A stretch of DNA of 64,000 nucleotides from Ursus arctos (GCF_023065955.2 NW_026623008.1:13980501-14044500), one strand, 5' to 3'. Positions 1 through 11,330 are shown, numbered from the stretch's first letter. Numbers and translations: made by a program. Notes: generated from the letters alone by a model not told the origin.

Positions 1-19
1 GCTCTGAACCCTGGGCTCT

Positions 20-150
20 TTCCTCTACATATGCACACGGATCCCCCTTCCCTTGTTTCGGATGGAGAAATCGAGGCTCAGAGAGGTTAAGACCTTGGCC
101 AATGTCACCCAGCAAGACTGGCCTCCAAGGGTTGCTCCAGGAACTCAAGT
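20..150 (-). repeat. MIR SINE fragment
   Basis: Reverse-strand MIR core words (GGAGAAATCGAGGCTCAGAGAGGTTAAG-like, then a CACCCAGCAAG block). Strongly diverged. Confidence 0.5.
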
Positions 151-610
151 TTGAGACTCACAGCAGATTTTCCTGGCTTGCAGGATCAGCCCAGATGGTG
201 GTGGAGGACAAAGGAGACAGCAACAAGTCACAAGTGAAGGACAGCTCCCGGGGCAGCACCCAGGCCTGATGCCGGCAGGCTTAGTGATGCCTACATTTAA
301 GCTACTCCACCTGCCATCTGGAGGCTGCAGGAATTCTGCTGACCACCCAGAGGAGCCCAAGATGGTATTTGATTGGGCTGGTCCTTGCAGAGCCCATGTT
401 GGTTCCCAGTTCAAGAAGAAACAGCCTTCTAATCACAGAAGCATGAGCTGGCCTGTCTCTATCCACAGGGGAGAGGGAATAGGCTTAGCGCACAAAAAGC
501 TCAGATCAGGCCACACTGATTCGTTTGTTCAACAAAATACACTCTTGATGCCCTATAATCCATTGTCTACACAGCAGCTGGAGTGGCCTTTTTGTCATAT
601 ATACCAAACA
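150..610. other. Unassigned intronic DNA
   Basis: No recognised repeat or exon. Short opposing frames here have no domain and look like chance. Confidence 0.4.
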
Positions 611-974
611 TGTCACTTGCCTGCTTAAAAGCCTCCAAAGGCTTCCCTCACACCAGGATGAACACTGATCCCCTAATGATGGCCCCTGCCTGCCCCTAAA
701 CTCTGTCTCATGCCCCCAAACCTGGCTTGCTCACTGTGCTACAGCCACACTGGCTGTCGCTGTGCTTTCGGATATACAAGCGGGTCCGTCCTCCAGGCCT
801 TCGCACCTGCTGTTCCCCCTGGCTGGGACACTCTTCCTCTGACCTTCACACCATTCTGCCTCAGTCTGAATGTCACCTCCTCTGAGAGGCCCTCCCTGAT
901 TTCCCAGGCTAAAATACTTCTGCCCCTCTATCCCAGCACTCTGCTCTATTTTCATAATACTTATTCCCATCTTA

Positions 975-977
<3 letters not shown>

Positions 978-1028
<51 letters not shown>

Positions 1029-1031
1029 TTG
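978..1031. repeat. (AT)n microsatellite running into poly-T
   Basis: About 21 AT dinucleotides followed by 11 T, where the T run is the reverse-strand tail of the adjoining SINE. The target-site duplication CTTAAATAATATATAT carries the AT seed, so the repeat probably expanded after insertion. Confidence 0.9.
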
Positions 1032-1212
1032 TTAAAGATTTTATTTGTATGAGAGAGAGAGAGCTCAAACACAAGCAGGAGGAGCAGCAGGCAGAGGGAA
1101 AAGCAAGCTCCCCGCAGAGCAGGGAGCCTGATGCAGGGCTCAATCCCAGGACCCGGAGATCATGACCTGAGCCGAAGGCAGATGCTTAACTGACTAAGCC
1201 ACCCAGGCGCCC
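1021..1212 (-). mobile_element. CAN-SINE
   Basis: Reverse-strand carnivore SINE from the poly-T tail to ...GCCACCCAGGCGCCC. Target duplication CTTAAATAATATATAT at 971 and 1212 inside an L2. Confidence 0.93.
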
Positions 1213-1466
1213 TTAAATAATATATATTTAAAGTATTTGTTTACCCGTGTATACCAACAGAATTTAAGCTTCTTGAGAGAGGCCCCTGGTTGTGCTGTTT
1301 ACTCCTATGCCCCTAGCTCTCTGAACAGGCCCTGGAATACTGCAGGCATTCAGTAAGTACCTGCTGGATGAAAGAAGAAGGGAAAATGACGTGTGACATC
1401 CTGGTCTGGGTCTTGGGGCAGATCAGGTGACTAACAAATTCCCTGCTTGCATTCTGGTGGGAGACA

Positions 1467-1661
1467 GGGGACGCCTGGGTGACTCCAGTCGGTGAAGCGT
1501 CCGACTCTTGGTTTTGGCTCAGGTCAGGAGCTCAGGGTCATGAGATCGAGCCCCACATTGGGCTACGTGCTTAGCACAGAGTCTGTTTGAGACTCCCTCT
1601 CCCTCTGCCCCTCCCCCTGCTCACGCTCTTTCTTTCTCTAAATAACTAAACAAAATCTTTT
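1467..1661 (+). mobile_element. CAN-SINE (older), tail invaded by another SINE
   Basis: Starts GGGGACGCCTGGGTGACTCC and reaches the CTCTCCCTCTGCCCC block and an A-rich tail. The tail is interrupted by the next element and resumes at 1858-1880. Confidence 0.9.
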
Positions 1662-1857
1662 CTTTTTTTAAGATTTTATTTATTTATTTGACAGAGAGAG
1701 GGACAGCAAGAGAGAGAACACAGGCAGGGGGAGTGCGAGAGGGAGAAGCAGGCTCCCCACTGAGCAGGAAGCCTGATGTGGGGCTCGATCCCAGGACCCC
1801 GGGGTCATGACCTGAGTCGAAGGCAGACACCTAACGACTAAGCCACACAGGCGCCCC
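1662..1857 (-). mobile_element. CAN-SINE inserted in the tail of the preceding SINE
   Basis: Complete reverse-strand copy. The flanks AAACAAAATCTTTT and AATAAATAAAATCTTA are the duplicated tail of the 1467-1661 element, so this one is younger. Confidence 0.92.
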
Positions 1858-1894
1858 AATAAATAAAATCTTAAAAAAAAGAATACAGCAATAC

Positions 1895-2005
1895 ATGATA
1901 ATAATCTAAGTAATCTGCCCAAGATCACGTAGCTAGTTAGTGGTGGAACCAAGATTCACACTCAGGTCTCATTGTAGGATCCGTGCCCTTAACAATTGGG
2001 TCAGG
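1895..2005 (-). repeat. MIR fragment
   Basis: Reverse MIR core: CTGCCCAAGATCACGTAGCT, AGTTAGTGGTGGAACCAAGA and CACTCAGGTCTC. Confidence 0.75.
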
Positions 2006-3460
2006 AAGCCATCATCTGGGAAGAACAATTAGGGTGAAGGGCAGTGAAGTGAATGGGTAGGAGGGGGTGACGACGGTATGTGGTTGAAACGTGCTGTCGC
2101 AGCAGAGGCCCGCAGGAAACAAGGGGCACAGCCCTGCGGGTGGATGGGAGAGGGTATTCCGCAGAAGAAACAATGCCGTGGTAGAGACAGATAAGCAAAC
2201 AGACGATGACAAGCCAGCAGGACAAACACTGGGGTGGTGGGGTGGGAAACACAGATGGAGGGATACAAACAGGGGCCTGCAGCCCAGAACTGGCTTCCAA
2301 GAGAAGGGGACACCAGACAGGGGTGGGGTGGTAGGAAGGAGCACGTTCTGGGCACAGGGGACAGCACGTGTCAAGACCCAGAGGTGGAAGAGAGAAGATG
2401 CTTTTGAAGAACCAAAAAGATGCTCAGTATAGCTGGCCCTTGGACAGGGGGTGGGCACGGAGGGGTGGGAGGGAAGAAATAAGCTGGCGGTGATGCTGCG
2501 GGGGGTGGGGGGGGGCACACCGTGCTGGACCAAGTTCTTCCAGCTCAGGAGTCAGACTTCCCTGTAAAGGCAGCAGTCATGGGGATGCTGAGTAAGGGTT
2601 TGTGGGACCTCTCGGTACTAATTTTGCAACTGCCTGTGAGACTATAATTATTTTAAGACAGAAAGATTTTAAAAAGCAGCAGGATGTCTCTACAGAATTT
2701 TAGGGACCTTTTCTCAAGTTCTAAGTAAATGAAAAATAAATGTCCACCTCCCCGCAAATGAACTAGTTCATGTAATAAATCCTATATGCACTGGGCGCCA
2801 CCCCACACGCCGTGGGCACAGCGGAGATGACAGAGAGCAGCCCCCCATCATCGAGGTACCCTCCAGCGAAGGCGACAGACCATATGCAAACTCGTAATAT
2901 TTAAAATAAGACAGTCTTAAATAATGGCAAGGATGTGAAGAAAAAGAAACCTGAAATAACACTTACCCAGATTTCAGGAAACAGTTGTGGACCTCCCCTC
3001 TCTAAGTCTGAAAACAGGCTGTTCAGCTTCCTGCAGGTTCTTGGAGAAATATGCAAATTGCTCTGGGGGAAGCAAACCAGAAAAACCAGCCTGTGGGTCC
3101 ATAGGGTGTGGGATCTGGAGGAGGAGAGACGGAGGAGGATCGGGTTAGCCCCGGGGCTCAGGGGAGCCTCACTACTAGTTAAACTCCTCTGGCCCGGGCC
3201 CCAGCAGGTCCTCTCCCTGGGATGCTTTTCTCAGCAGGGCGGCAGGCAGCGGCCACTGACGGAGCACAGCCCGGGCACCTGGCATGGGCCGCCTCATTTA
3301 ATATTCCTGTTCGAACTCCTCATAACCCGAGATGAGGTGATAGCGCCCAGCTCCACGTAGCCTGCCGTAGCTGGCAGGCATGGGGTTTCCTCCTACCTGG
3401 GGTTTCCTCTTACCCCTAGCTGGTGCCCCAAGCACTTCCCTGCCACAGAGTGAGTGCTCA
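2005..3460. other. Unassigned intronic DNA with G-rich stretches
   Basis: No exon or clear repeat. There is a G-rich run at 2500-2516, and words near 2340-2450 (CACGTGTCAAGACCCAGAGG) recall an old unassigned mammalian repeat. The 2.0-2.5 kb segment is open in several frames on both strands, but compositional bias explains this. Confidence 0.35.
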
Positions 3461-3477
3461 GAAGATACCCGTTACAA

Positions 3478-3673
3478 GGGCACCTGAATGGCTCAGACAG
3501 TTAAGAGTCTGCCTTCAGCTCAGGTCATGATCCCAGGGTCCTGGGATCGAGTCCGGCATCACATCATTGGGCTCCCTGCTCAGTGGGGAGTCTGCTTCTC
3601 CCTCTCCCTCTGCCCCTCCCCAATGCTCATGCTCTCGCTCTCTAATAAAAAAAAAATCTTTAATAAAAAAAAA
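3478..3673 (+). mobile_element. CAN-SINE
   Basis: Full-length, moderately diverged copy with two A-rich tail blocks. Imperfect 13-base target duplication GATACCCGTTACA (3464) / GATGTCTGTTACA (3674). Confidence 0.92.
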
Positions 3674-4210
3674 GATGTCTGTTACAGGAACAAATGAATG
3701 AACTAGCTTTTAGGCTTAAGCAGGAGCCAGATCTTCCTGCTAATTCTCTCGCCAAAGGCACTCCTGTTCTTACACATAAATGGAGCATCAGATGAGGAAG
3801 GGAGATGGGGCAGGGGCCAAGCATCTGGAATTACCCAGGGTCCCCCAAAACTTCAAACAGTCTGAGTTTCATCCTAATAGCCATTGTCCATGCCAAAGAA
3901 CCAGAATATTATTTTCTGCCTCTTCAATCCTTTTTAAAGGAATTAACAGGGATAAGGCCCTGTTCCTCGATAGCCCCTTCCCGGGGGCGTGAGAATGTGT
4001 CTGTACCATGCTACAAACGACGAGATTCAAGCTATCAGTCCAACCACGTCAAAAAGACACAGAGAAGACAAAATGGCTGGAAGGTATTCTCCCAAATTCT
4101 CTATGAAAGGCGAGATACCAGAGACTTCTCTGGATTTCCCCAATTTTCTGCCATAAGTATGTATTGATTCTGAACTGTGAAGAAAGTTCTCTAGTATATG
4201 AGGACTAGAC

Positions 4211-4291
4211 CTGGGGCTCGATCCCAGAACCATGGGGTCATGACCTGAGCCAAAGGCAGACGCTTAACCGACTGAGCCGCCCACGTGCCCC
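4211..4291 (-). mobile_element. CAN-SINE, 5' part only
   Basis: Only the tRNA-like head remains (GGGGCTCGATCCCAG ... GAGCCGCCCACGTGCCCC in reverse). The host word CCCAATTTTCTG occurs on both sides (4137 and 4288), suggesting a true insertion with its tail and some flank lost. Confidence 0.85.
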
Positions 4292-4299
4292 AATTTTCT

Positions 4300-5450
4300 G
4301 TATTTTTAACATTTTCCATCCTGAGTGCATTGGTGCTTTTATAATGACAAAAATTTTTAAATTAAAAACAGTTTTGTTCTCGATCCCCAGAAGAGGAATG
4401 CCCGGGCCCCATGAGGCCCACCAAGCCCATGGGGCTGAGGTCACAATGAAGTCCCATTCCACGGACCAACAAACAGGTCTTATAATCAGCGAAACGGACA
4501 AGGGGTGGTATGACAAGCTGAGGCGATCCCCAGCTGTCCACGATGTGATGGCGGAGCCTTGGTTCCAACCCTGCGGACTGTCCGCTTGGCTGGGGTGGGA
4601 GGGAGAGTGCTGGCAGCCGTGGGGCTGGGAGATCCATCACCTGAACTGTGTACACGGGTCGTCAGGGGACTCTACCCCTTGCTTGGTGTGATTTGGGATC
4701 AGGGTCCGGTCCGTGTGGAGCTCAGAGTCTCCAGTCTGTCCGAGAAGCTAAACTAGTTTCAAGAGGGAGTACTGGATTCCCGCAGCGAGAAAAAGACCAG
4801 TGGTCAGGGCCACTGGTGACTCCAAGCCCTGGGGCCACCTGGTGTGCAGGGAGCTGGTCCAGCAGCACCCAGGGCCTAGGAGGTCACTGATGGACAGAGT
4901 AGCTTTCGGATATCACAGATCTCCTGGGATCCGTCCCAGTCCAGGTGCTGTGAAGACACCAAGAGACTCTGAGAAAGGCCTGCACTTGACCCAGAAGAGC
5001 ACCGACTGGCCGGGAGAGAACACATACATAGCGAGAACCAGCAGGGCGAACGTGCACCCGTGGCTGGACGGCAATGTGCAGGCCCAGGATGCTGGCATTA
5101 AGCCAGCGTGGCCGTGGCACAATGGTCTACGATTATGAGCTTTATCTAGCCAGCTACATTACCTACCGCCAAAGAAAATGCTGGCTGAGCTATTATTGCC
5201 GGTAGGGAGGGAAGAGAGCCATTCCAAGACAGCTGTGCTCAGCTCTGCAAGCACCCACAGTCGGTGCTCAACCCGTATTTGTTAAGTAACGCCATAAACG
5301 ACACAGCAGGATTTCTTCTTGGGGAGGTGAAAAATCCCCAAGTCAGCACCAAGGAGAAAACAAATATGATCGATATCATCCTGGGACATCCTTTAAATCG
5401 TCCTTAAAACTCCATGACCTGGGCCTTTAGGAGATCAGATGCTAGAATGA
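4300..5450. other. Unassigned intronic DNA
   Basis: Relatively rich in CpG for intron (4380-5120) and open in several frames, but no domain, splice-bounded exon or repeat is recognised. Frames on both strands overlap with no preferred one. Confidence 0.35.
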
Positions 5451-5460
5451 ACTTCTTTTG

Positions 5461-5473
5461 TCTTTCTTTCTTT

Positions 5474-5524
<51 letters not shown>
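5461..5524 (+). repeat. (TTTC)n microsatellite
   Basis: About 15 TTTC units abutting the tail side of a reverse-strand CAN-SINE. Probably expanded from the SINE poly-A tail. Confidence 0.95.
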
Positions 5525-5725
5525 ATAAAGATTTTACTTATTTATTTATTTGAGAGAGAGAGAGAAAGAAGCGTGTGCATAGGAGTGGTGGGAGGAGCAG
5601 AGGGAGAGGGAGAAGGAGAGCCCCCACTGAGCAGGGAGCCCAATGCGGGGCTTGATCCCAGGACTCTGACATCATGACCTGAGCCGAAGGCAGATGCTTA
5701 ATGGACTGAGCCACCCACATGCCCA
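5525..5725 (-). mobile_element. CAN-SINE
   Basis: Reverse copy from ATAAAGATTTTACTTATTTA to GCCACCCACATGCCC. Confidence 0.9.
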
Positions 5726-6194
5726 TAGCCATACCCACACACGCAACCTTGAGATGGTCCTAGAAGGGAAGATTCTAGGCAGTCCCAGTTCACTCCCCCA
5801 CCCTGCCCCCCTCCAGCATTTTAGGAGAGAGAAACCCATTCGTTCTGTACCTCTCTCTGGAAGTTAAGCTGGAAGGCACTGGAACATGTAGCATCTCAGG
5901 AGGTCTCCATGGCAATAGTTCCAACACAGAAGAATCCAGAGCGTTTCGGACAATCCCACTACAGACCAGAAGAAGAAAGGGATGTTGACACAGAGGGAAA
6001 GCTCCTATCCCAACTCACTTCAGCAGCATGGAGGACGGGCAGGTGGTGGGTGGGTAGACAGCGTGCCATTGGGATGGACACTCAGGTTGTATGACATTCT
6101 GTCCACGGTATGGTTGCTCCACTCCTCCCCCACTAGCGTCCTGGTACAAGCCAACATCATCTCAGGTGGATCCCGGCAGGAGCCTCCCCACCGG

Positions 6195-6750
6195 TCTCCC
6201 TCCCACTAGCTGCCCACCACACTGCGGCCAGAGAGCTCCATCTTCACTGAAGTCAGATCATGTCCTTCTCTGCTCCAAACCTCCACTAGTCCCCTTTTCA
6301 GAGTCACAGTTCTTCCAGTGGTGCCTGCGCCATATGCAATCTGGCCCCTGGCCTCTCCGCCCTCCTCCCCTCTCCCCTTCACTTGCTCTGCACCGTTTGC
6401 ACATCCTCCTCACTGTTCCTGGAGCCCACCAGGCATGTTCTCACCTCAAGGACTTTGCATGGTCTGTTCCCGCTGCCTGGAATGCTCTTCCCACAGACAA
6501 CCACATGGCCAGCTCCCTCACTTCCCTTCTGTCTCTGCTCAAATCTCACGGCTCAGTGAGACCACCCTGCCCCTGCCTTTCATCCCAATCCCCTTTCCCT
6601 GGCTCCCCTGCTTGGCCCCCAGCACGAATCACTGTCTCACATACCAGATCATTTACTTGTCTACACCGTTGCTTATTGTCTATCTCTTTCTGCCCTCATG
6701 CAAGCACCACAGGCATTTATAAACATCTCTTGAATGAATGGTGCTTTCTG
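6195..6750 (+). repeat. L2 LINE 3' end
   Basis: Long L2 match: CTTCACTGAAGTCAGATCAT, TGGTCTGTTCCCGCTGCCTG, GAATGCTCTTCCC, AGTGAGACCACCCTGCCCCTG, then CAGGCATTTATAAACATCTC and TTGAATGAATGG at the end. The 224- and 134-codon frames across it are products of its pyrimidine-rich composition. Confidence 0.8.
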
Positions 6751-6954
6751 CTTGGGAATAACTAAAACATAATGGGAGGCACATTTGCCGAGGGAGGAGG
6801 TGGGGGAAATGGCAAAGTTTGTGATGGTTCACTTGATCCGCTGGTTTTTTAAACGGCCCCATGGGGCCCCAGGGACTTCTCGTACTCTGGTGGGCAAGAG
6901 GAGAGACGGTGGGGCTCACCTTCAAACATAGCAGTAAATTATCCAGCCAGACCA

Positions 6955-7632
6955 CTTTGGGGTATTATGCCTCCAAAAGAACTGAAAGCAGGGTCTCAAA
7001 AAGATATCTGTGTACCGCGTTCATATCAGCATGAGTCACAAGAGCTCAGAGGTAGAAGGAACCCACGTGTCCATCCATGGGTGAATGGTTGAACAACAAA
7101 AAAGCAATATATCCATACAATGGAATATTATTCAGCTTTTTAAAAAGGAAGGGAATTCTGACATATTACACCACGGAAGAACTTTGAGGACGCTGTGCTA
7201 AGTGAAATAAGCCAGTCACAGAAAGACAAATGCTGTCTGATTCCACTTATGTGAGGTACCCAGAGTAGTCAAAATTATAGAGACCCAAAGCAGAATGCTG
7301 GGTGCCAGGGGCTGGGGAGGGGGGAACGGGCAGTTGCTGAATGCACACGGAGTTTCAGATCTGCAAGTGGAAAAGTTCTGGAGATGGGTTGCAGGGCGAT
7401 GTGAATACGCTTAACACTACCGACCCGCCCACTTAAAAATGGCTAAGATGGTAAATTTTATGCTATTTTTTTTCCAAAATATTTTATTTTTAAATACTCT
7501 CTACTCCCAAGGCGGGGCTTGAACTCACAACCCGGAGATCAAGAGTCTCATGCTGTACCGACGGAGCCAGCAGGGCGCCCCAGTAAATTTTATGTTATTT
7601 TATCACAATTCAATTTTTATAAATTATAACAG
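6955..7632 (+). repeat. Old L1 3' end, split by a SINE fragment
   Basis: Contains the classic L1 3' text CATACAATGGAATATTATTC, AGTGAAATAAGCCAGTCACA, GATTCCACTTATGTGAGGTA and GGCTAAGATGGTAAATTTTA. Confidence 0.85.
7463..7582 (-). mobile_element. CAN-SINE, internally truncated
   Basis: Reverse copy with the head ending CAGCAGGGCGCCCC and a short body. Flanked by the 12-base duplication GTAAATTTTATG (7451 and 7583) within the L1. Confidence 0.88.
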
Positions 7633-7910
7633 TGAACGCTTGGTAAATGTTAGCCGTGGGCCTCCCCTTCCCCCCACCATTTCATTTCTTCCCAGTAGTC
7701 CTCCGGCGTAGGTGCCATTATCCCCAATTTACAGCCCTTTACTAAGGGGGCCCGGGGACTGCCATGAGCCTCCCTGCATTTACTCAGCGGCTCACTCCCT
7801 TTGTGCTGAGTGGGTGAACGAAGGGATGAGTGCATGAACACCTACCCCTACAACTGCAAAATGACTTCAGCCTCAGATAGTTTTTTCACTCAGCCCTCCT
7901 GCCTCCCGCC

Positions 7911-8116
7911 TATATATATAAGATTTATTTATTCATTTGAGAGAGAGAGATTGTGTGCGTGCATGAGTGGGGGAAGGGGCAGAAGGAAAAGAGGGAGCGG
8001 GAGAAGCAGACTCCCTGCTGAGTACGGAGCCCCACCTGGGGCTCGATCCCAGGATCCCGAGATCATGACCTGAGCCAAAGGCAGACACTTAACGGACTAA
8101 GCCACCCAGGCGCCCC
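7911..8116 (-). mobile_element. CAN-SINE
   Basis: Reverse full-length copy from TATATATAAGATTTATTTAT to GCCACCCAGGCGCCCC. Confidence 0.92.
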
Positions 8117-8119
8117 TCA

Positions 8120-9120
8120 GCCTTACATTTCTGAAGAAGGACAGTTCAGTTTTACATAAAGCAAGGTTCCCATATTTGCTCAAGAGGTACTCCTAAATGT
8201 AGATTTCATCCCTGAGCACCTCTCAGCAGTCTCAGTCCAGTCCTGGAAGTCAGAAGGGTTGCAGTTGGGGTGGTGGACAGGGTACAGGCAGAAACTACCC
8301 CCCCCCCCCCCAATGAGTATGCAACTCCCTCCTGGGCTAAAACTCCCACACAACTGGGGCGATCTTGTGGTCTGGGGTTGGGCTCAGATCTGAAGGATAA
8401 GGACGTGTTAACCTGGGAAAAGGGAGATAAGCGGGAACGGTGGTCTAGAAGAGCATGTGCAAAGGCCCTGAGGCGGGAGGGGGCAGCAGGCCGCAAACAC
8501 AGAGGGCTATGGATAAAATGGTCTGAGATGTGGCTGGAGGTGTAGGCCAGACTGTGCAGCGCCTTAAGGCCCACATTCATGGTTTGGTTCTTTGGCCTAA
8601 AACGAACAGGAAGCCACAGCAGAATTTCAAGCAGAGAGTGGTTCAACTGAATGGGCCTGACTGCCCAAGTGGAGGGTGGCTAAGTAGAAAGTGGACTGGG
8701 GTCTCCCCTTCGACCCCCTTCTGCTCACTAGAACACATTCAAGGCAGCAAGCCCCCCCCCCCCCGCCCATCTCATCCACGGCCCCGGTTTATAACGTATA
8801 GCAGTGTTTACAAAACACACAGGCCATAAAGGACCCCGTGATTAATCACCTCATGACATTTCTCAGGTCTCACATGTGTGGGCCCATGTAGCCAATCCCG
8901 CCTTTGCAGCCAGGAGCACCAGCCTGGAGCACCTACGCAGGCTCAGGAGAAATTCTCTAGGCTCCCACCTTCACGAGCTTTCCATGCTGAGCCATGGCAA
9001 CCTACTTGGTCAACGGTGCCCAACCAATCGCTCCTGGGCCTTTGGTCGAAATTCAAAAAGGCTCCCAGAGTGCCAGACACGGGGCCTTTGTGGTTTCAGC
9101 TACTTTCATCCTCATGACAA
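8120..9120. other. Unassigned intronic DNA with an old repeat-like block
   Basis: 8340-8660 reads like an ancient dispersed repeat (GCATGTGCAAAGGCCCTGAGG, AGGAAGCCACAGCAGAATTT) whose family I cannot name. Two poly-C runs (8298-8311, 8757-8764 region) flank it. Confidence 0.35.
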
Positions 9121-9245
9121 CCTCAGAGACAGTAGTTCACAAATGAGGAAACTGAGGCACAGAGAGGTCATGTGGCTCGTCCAAGATGACTCAGGAGGCT
9201 ACTGAGCTAGGACCTGAGCCCACATCTGTCTGCTCCCACACACGT
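9120..9245 (-). repeat. MIR
   Basis: Reverse MIR: GAGGAAACTGAGGCACAGAG, AGGTCATGTGGCTCGTCCAAG and ACCTGAGCCCACATCTG. Confidence 0.85.
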
Positions 9246-9544
9246 GACAGCAAGCGTTGTAGAAACTGAAATGCTGTGTGGCAAACATTCTGTTTCTCCA
9301 CGCTGGCAGGAAGAAGCCTCAGCCTCCTTGCCGGGAACTCAGCCCCCCCCCCACCTCTGCCTCTTACATTTCTCTACTGAGTGGTAACAGGTTACCAACA
9401 GGGTCGCTGGAGCCTCTGAATAAATAAATACACCCTTGCTTATGCCTGATTTGGCAAGGCCTCTGCTAGAGACCACACTTTGGACCATGTTTCATTTAAG
9501 AAGCATTCAGACGCGATATTACCAACGCCATGCACTTTTATGAC

Positions 9545-9655
9545 CCCCGTGGCATGAAAATGAAACAGAGGCCCACAGCGGTGATGTGACATAGCCAAGG
9601 TCACACAGCGAGGAAGGGCAATGCCAGGTTTCCAGACTCTGACATTAGCTGAGGG
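9545..9655 (-). repeat. MIR fragment
   Basis: Reverse MIR core including TAGCCAAGGTCACACAGCGA and AATGCCAGGTTTCCAGACTC. Confidence 0.75.
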
Positions 9656-9859
9656 CTTCCTCTGGACCACCGTCTACCCACCTAGCTCCTCCCCACCAAA
9701 TCCCTGGGGAGTTGGGAGAAAGCTCAGGCTGGCTGGGCATCTCAGACAAGGCCCCCGAGGGTTTGATGCTATGAGGTTCAATCTCTCTCTGTCCTCTTCC
9801 CATACTTCACAGTTGGTAAGATTCCAATGGTCAGTCCTCTCAGACCAGCCCTCCCCACC

Positions 9860-10020
9860 CCTCCATCCCCCGAATGGAGAGCAGTGTTTTATTCCACTCT
9901 TCCCAGTGTACTTGTCCCCAAGGGCAACACTTCTTTTCTTCACTGCTGTATTTTCAGTGCCTAAACAGTGCACACACTGGCACACAGTAGGTACTCAATA
10001 CGTGTCTAATAAATGAATGG
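9860..10020 (+). repeat. L2 LINE 3' terminus
   Basis: CACTGCTGTATTTTCAGTGC, ACACAGTAGGTACTCAATAC and TAATAAATGAATGG are the L2 3' end. Confidence 0.8.
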
Positions 10021-10689
10021 ATGCCCCTAAAACTTAAAGGGGTTTCATATTTTCTGCAGCAAAATGAATACTGAGTCAGGGAAAAGAGAACTAACATGTT
10101 AACTCCTACTTTGTGTTAGGCAGTGGTCTCTAGGCCAAGACCCAGAGTCTAGCCCCACTGCGTTCCTAACTCTGACTCCAGGGCAGAGCAGAGAAAGGCC
10201 ACGGTGAAAGCCTGCTCTGTCTCTGTGCCAGGCACTGGGTCAGGCTCCGGAGTCAGGTAACCCAGGTTCTTAAAATGTTCTCCTTCCTAGGGGTGCTGTC
10301 TTGGGGAAGTCATCTCTCTGAGTCTGTTTACCTCGCTGTATAGCTCCCCCAAAAGTTAGTAGCAGTTCTTTCCGGCTATACCAACAGGGGGCAGGGTGAA
10401 AAACATGGCCCATCTCTAAGTGGGGACCTGGGCTTTTTTCCAGAAGGAATTTCCAGCCCCCTCTTGGAATTCTCCGTTTGAATGTGTGCTATGAGCTCAT
10501 AGGGCTGTGGGCGCAAGGAGAGGGGGTGAGGGGTGCCGGACGCCTTGCTCACTGGTCCGTGGAGGGGCCTCGTGGGACACGGGTAAGCCCAGTGACCCTG
10601 TGTAACCTTGGGCAAGTTCCTTCCTCGCCCCGGACCACAGCAGCGTCCTCACTTATCCAGGGAGGTGCTGGGCGACCTTTACCGGCTTA

Positions 10690-11330
10690 GAGCACCGAGC
10701 TGGGAGGCAGAAGATGCCTGGGTGCTCCGTCCGGCCTCAGTTTCCCCATGGGCCGCCCTACGTAATTTCTAAAGGCACTTTCCGCTCTAAAAGCAACCAA
10801 GCAACAACTACGCAGCCCGGACTCCCGGCAGTTAGCGTGCGGCCACTCCTCCGGAGGCCCGGCGTCCACGAGGGGCGGAGGGCGCGGTGGGGGGCAAAGG
10901 CCCGCCGGGGCAGGGTCAGGCCTTGCGGGAGCAACCCTCGTGAGGCCACTGGTGGGGAGTGGCCCCGGCCTGAGCGAACTCCGCCCGCGGCCCATTTGAA
11001 CCCGCGTTTCTTACCTGGCGGCGGCGGCAGCGGCGGCAAAGGCTGGGACTCCTCCGCCCTGCTCGCCCCTCGGCCCCGCCCCCGCCCCCGCCCCTCCCCC
11101 TCGGTCCCTCCTGGCCAATTCCGCAGCCTGAGCCTCCCGGAGCTCCTGGCCGTCCCGCCCCTCCCGCTCGGCCCCGCCCCTCCTGCCCGGCTGGTCCCGC
11201 CTCCTGCGTAGACCTTCTCCGGCGCGTGGGCCGGCTTTCCGGGCCGGGTCTTCCTTGCTGCGCGTCCCAACAGGGCTCTTCTCGGCGCCACCCCCGCGGC
11301 AGGGGTGCAGGCGTCAGGAAGTGACGGGCC
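10690..11330 (-). promoter_or_regulatory. TMCO4: CpG-island promoter, presumed TMCO4
   Basis: The only long stretch of dense G+C and CpG in the window. It contains a run of overlapping GC boxes (CCCCGCCC repeats, 11074-11100), another GC box at 11171-11180 and an ETS-like CAGGAAGTGACG at 11315-11326. There is no TATA box, as expected of a dispersed housekeeping promoter. On the minus strand the GC-box block sits just upstream of a GCC-repeat leader that ends in a consensus splice donor at 11014. The assignment to TMCO4 rests on conserved order with human, where TMCO4 begins about 14 kb from RNF186 and points away from it on the same strand. A start site on the other strand cannot be excluded. 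Confidence 0.7.
11015..11080 (-). other. TMCO4: Presumed non-coding first exon of TMCO4 (3' boundary defined)
   Basis: Read on the minus strand, a (GCC)n leader ends ...GCCGCCAG and is followed at 11014 by GTAAGAAA, an essentially perfect mammalian donor. The 3' edge of the exon is thus 11015; the 5' edge is only a guess, between the GC boxes and the repeat. No start codon lies in the short exon, so it would be 5'UTR. GCC-repeat leaders are common in CpG-island genes. TMCO4 encodes a poorly characterised membrane protein with a DUF726 hydrolase-like domain; none of its coding exons is in this window. Confidence 0.55.

Larger units (their letters stand above)
610..1385 (+). repeat. L2 LINE 3' end, split by a SINE
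   Basis: Typical L2 3'-end text: the GCCTTCGCACCTGCTGTTCC, TGGGACACTCTTCC and GAGGCCCTCCCTGATT blocks, then after the insertion AACAGAATTTAAGCTTCTTGAG and GCAGGCATTCAGTAAGTACC. An (AT)n tract and a CAN-SINE interrupt it at 971-1227. Confidence 0.8.
1..11014 (-). other. TMCO4: Presumed first intron of TMCO4 (no coding exon seen)
   Basis: If the donor at 11014 is used, everything to the left edge is intron 1 unless small untranslated exons are hidden here. I found no frame resembling the TMCO4 N-terminus and no long non-repeat frame flanked by splice sites. The content is L2, MIR, L1 3' ends and CAN-SINEs plus unassigned DNA. Confidence 0.45.

Noticed and set aside
2012..2533. 173-codon minus-strand frame
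   Set aside because: Pro/Ser/Leu-rich product of a G-rich plus strand with three overlapping frames open at once. No domain.
6091..6765. 224-codon plus-strand frame
   Set aside because: Coincides with a recognisable L2 3' end rich in C and T. No protein similarity.
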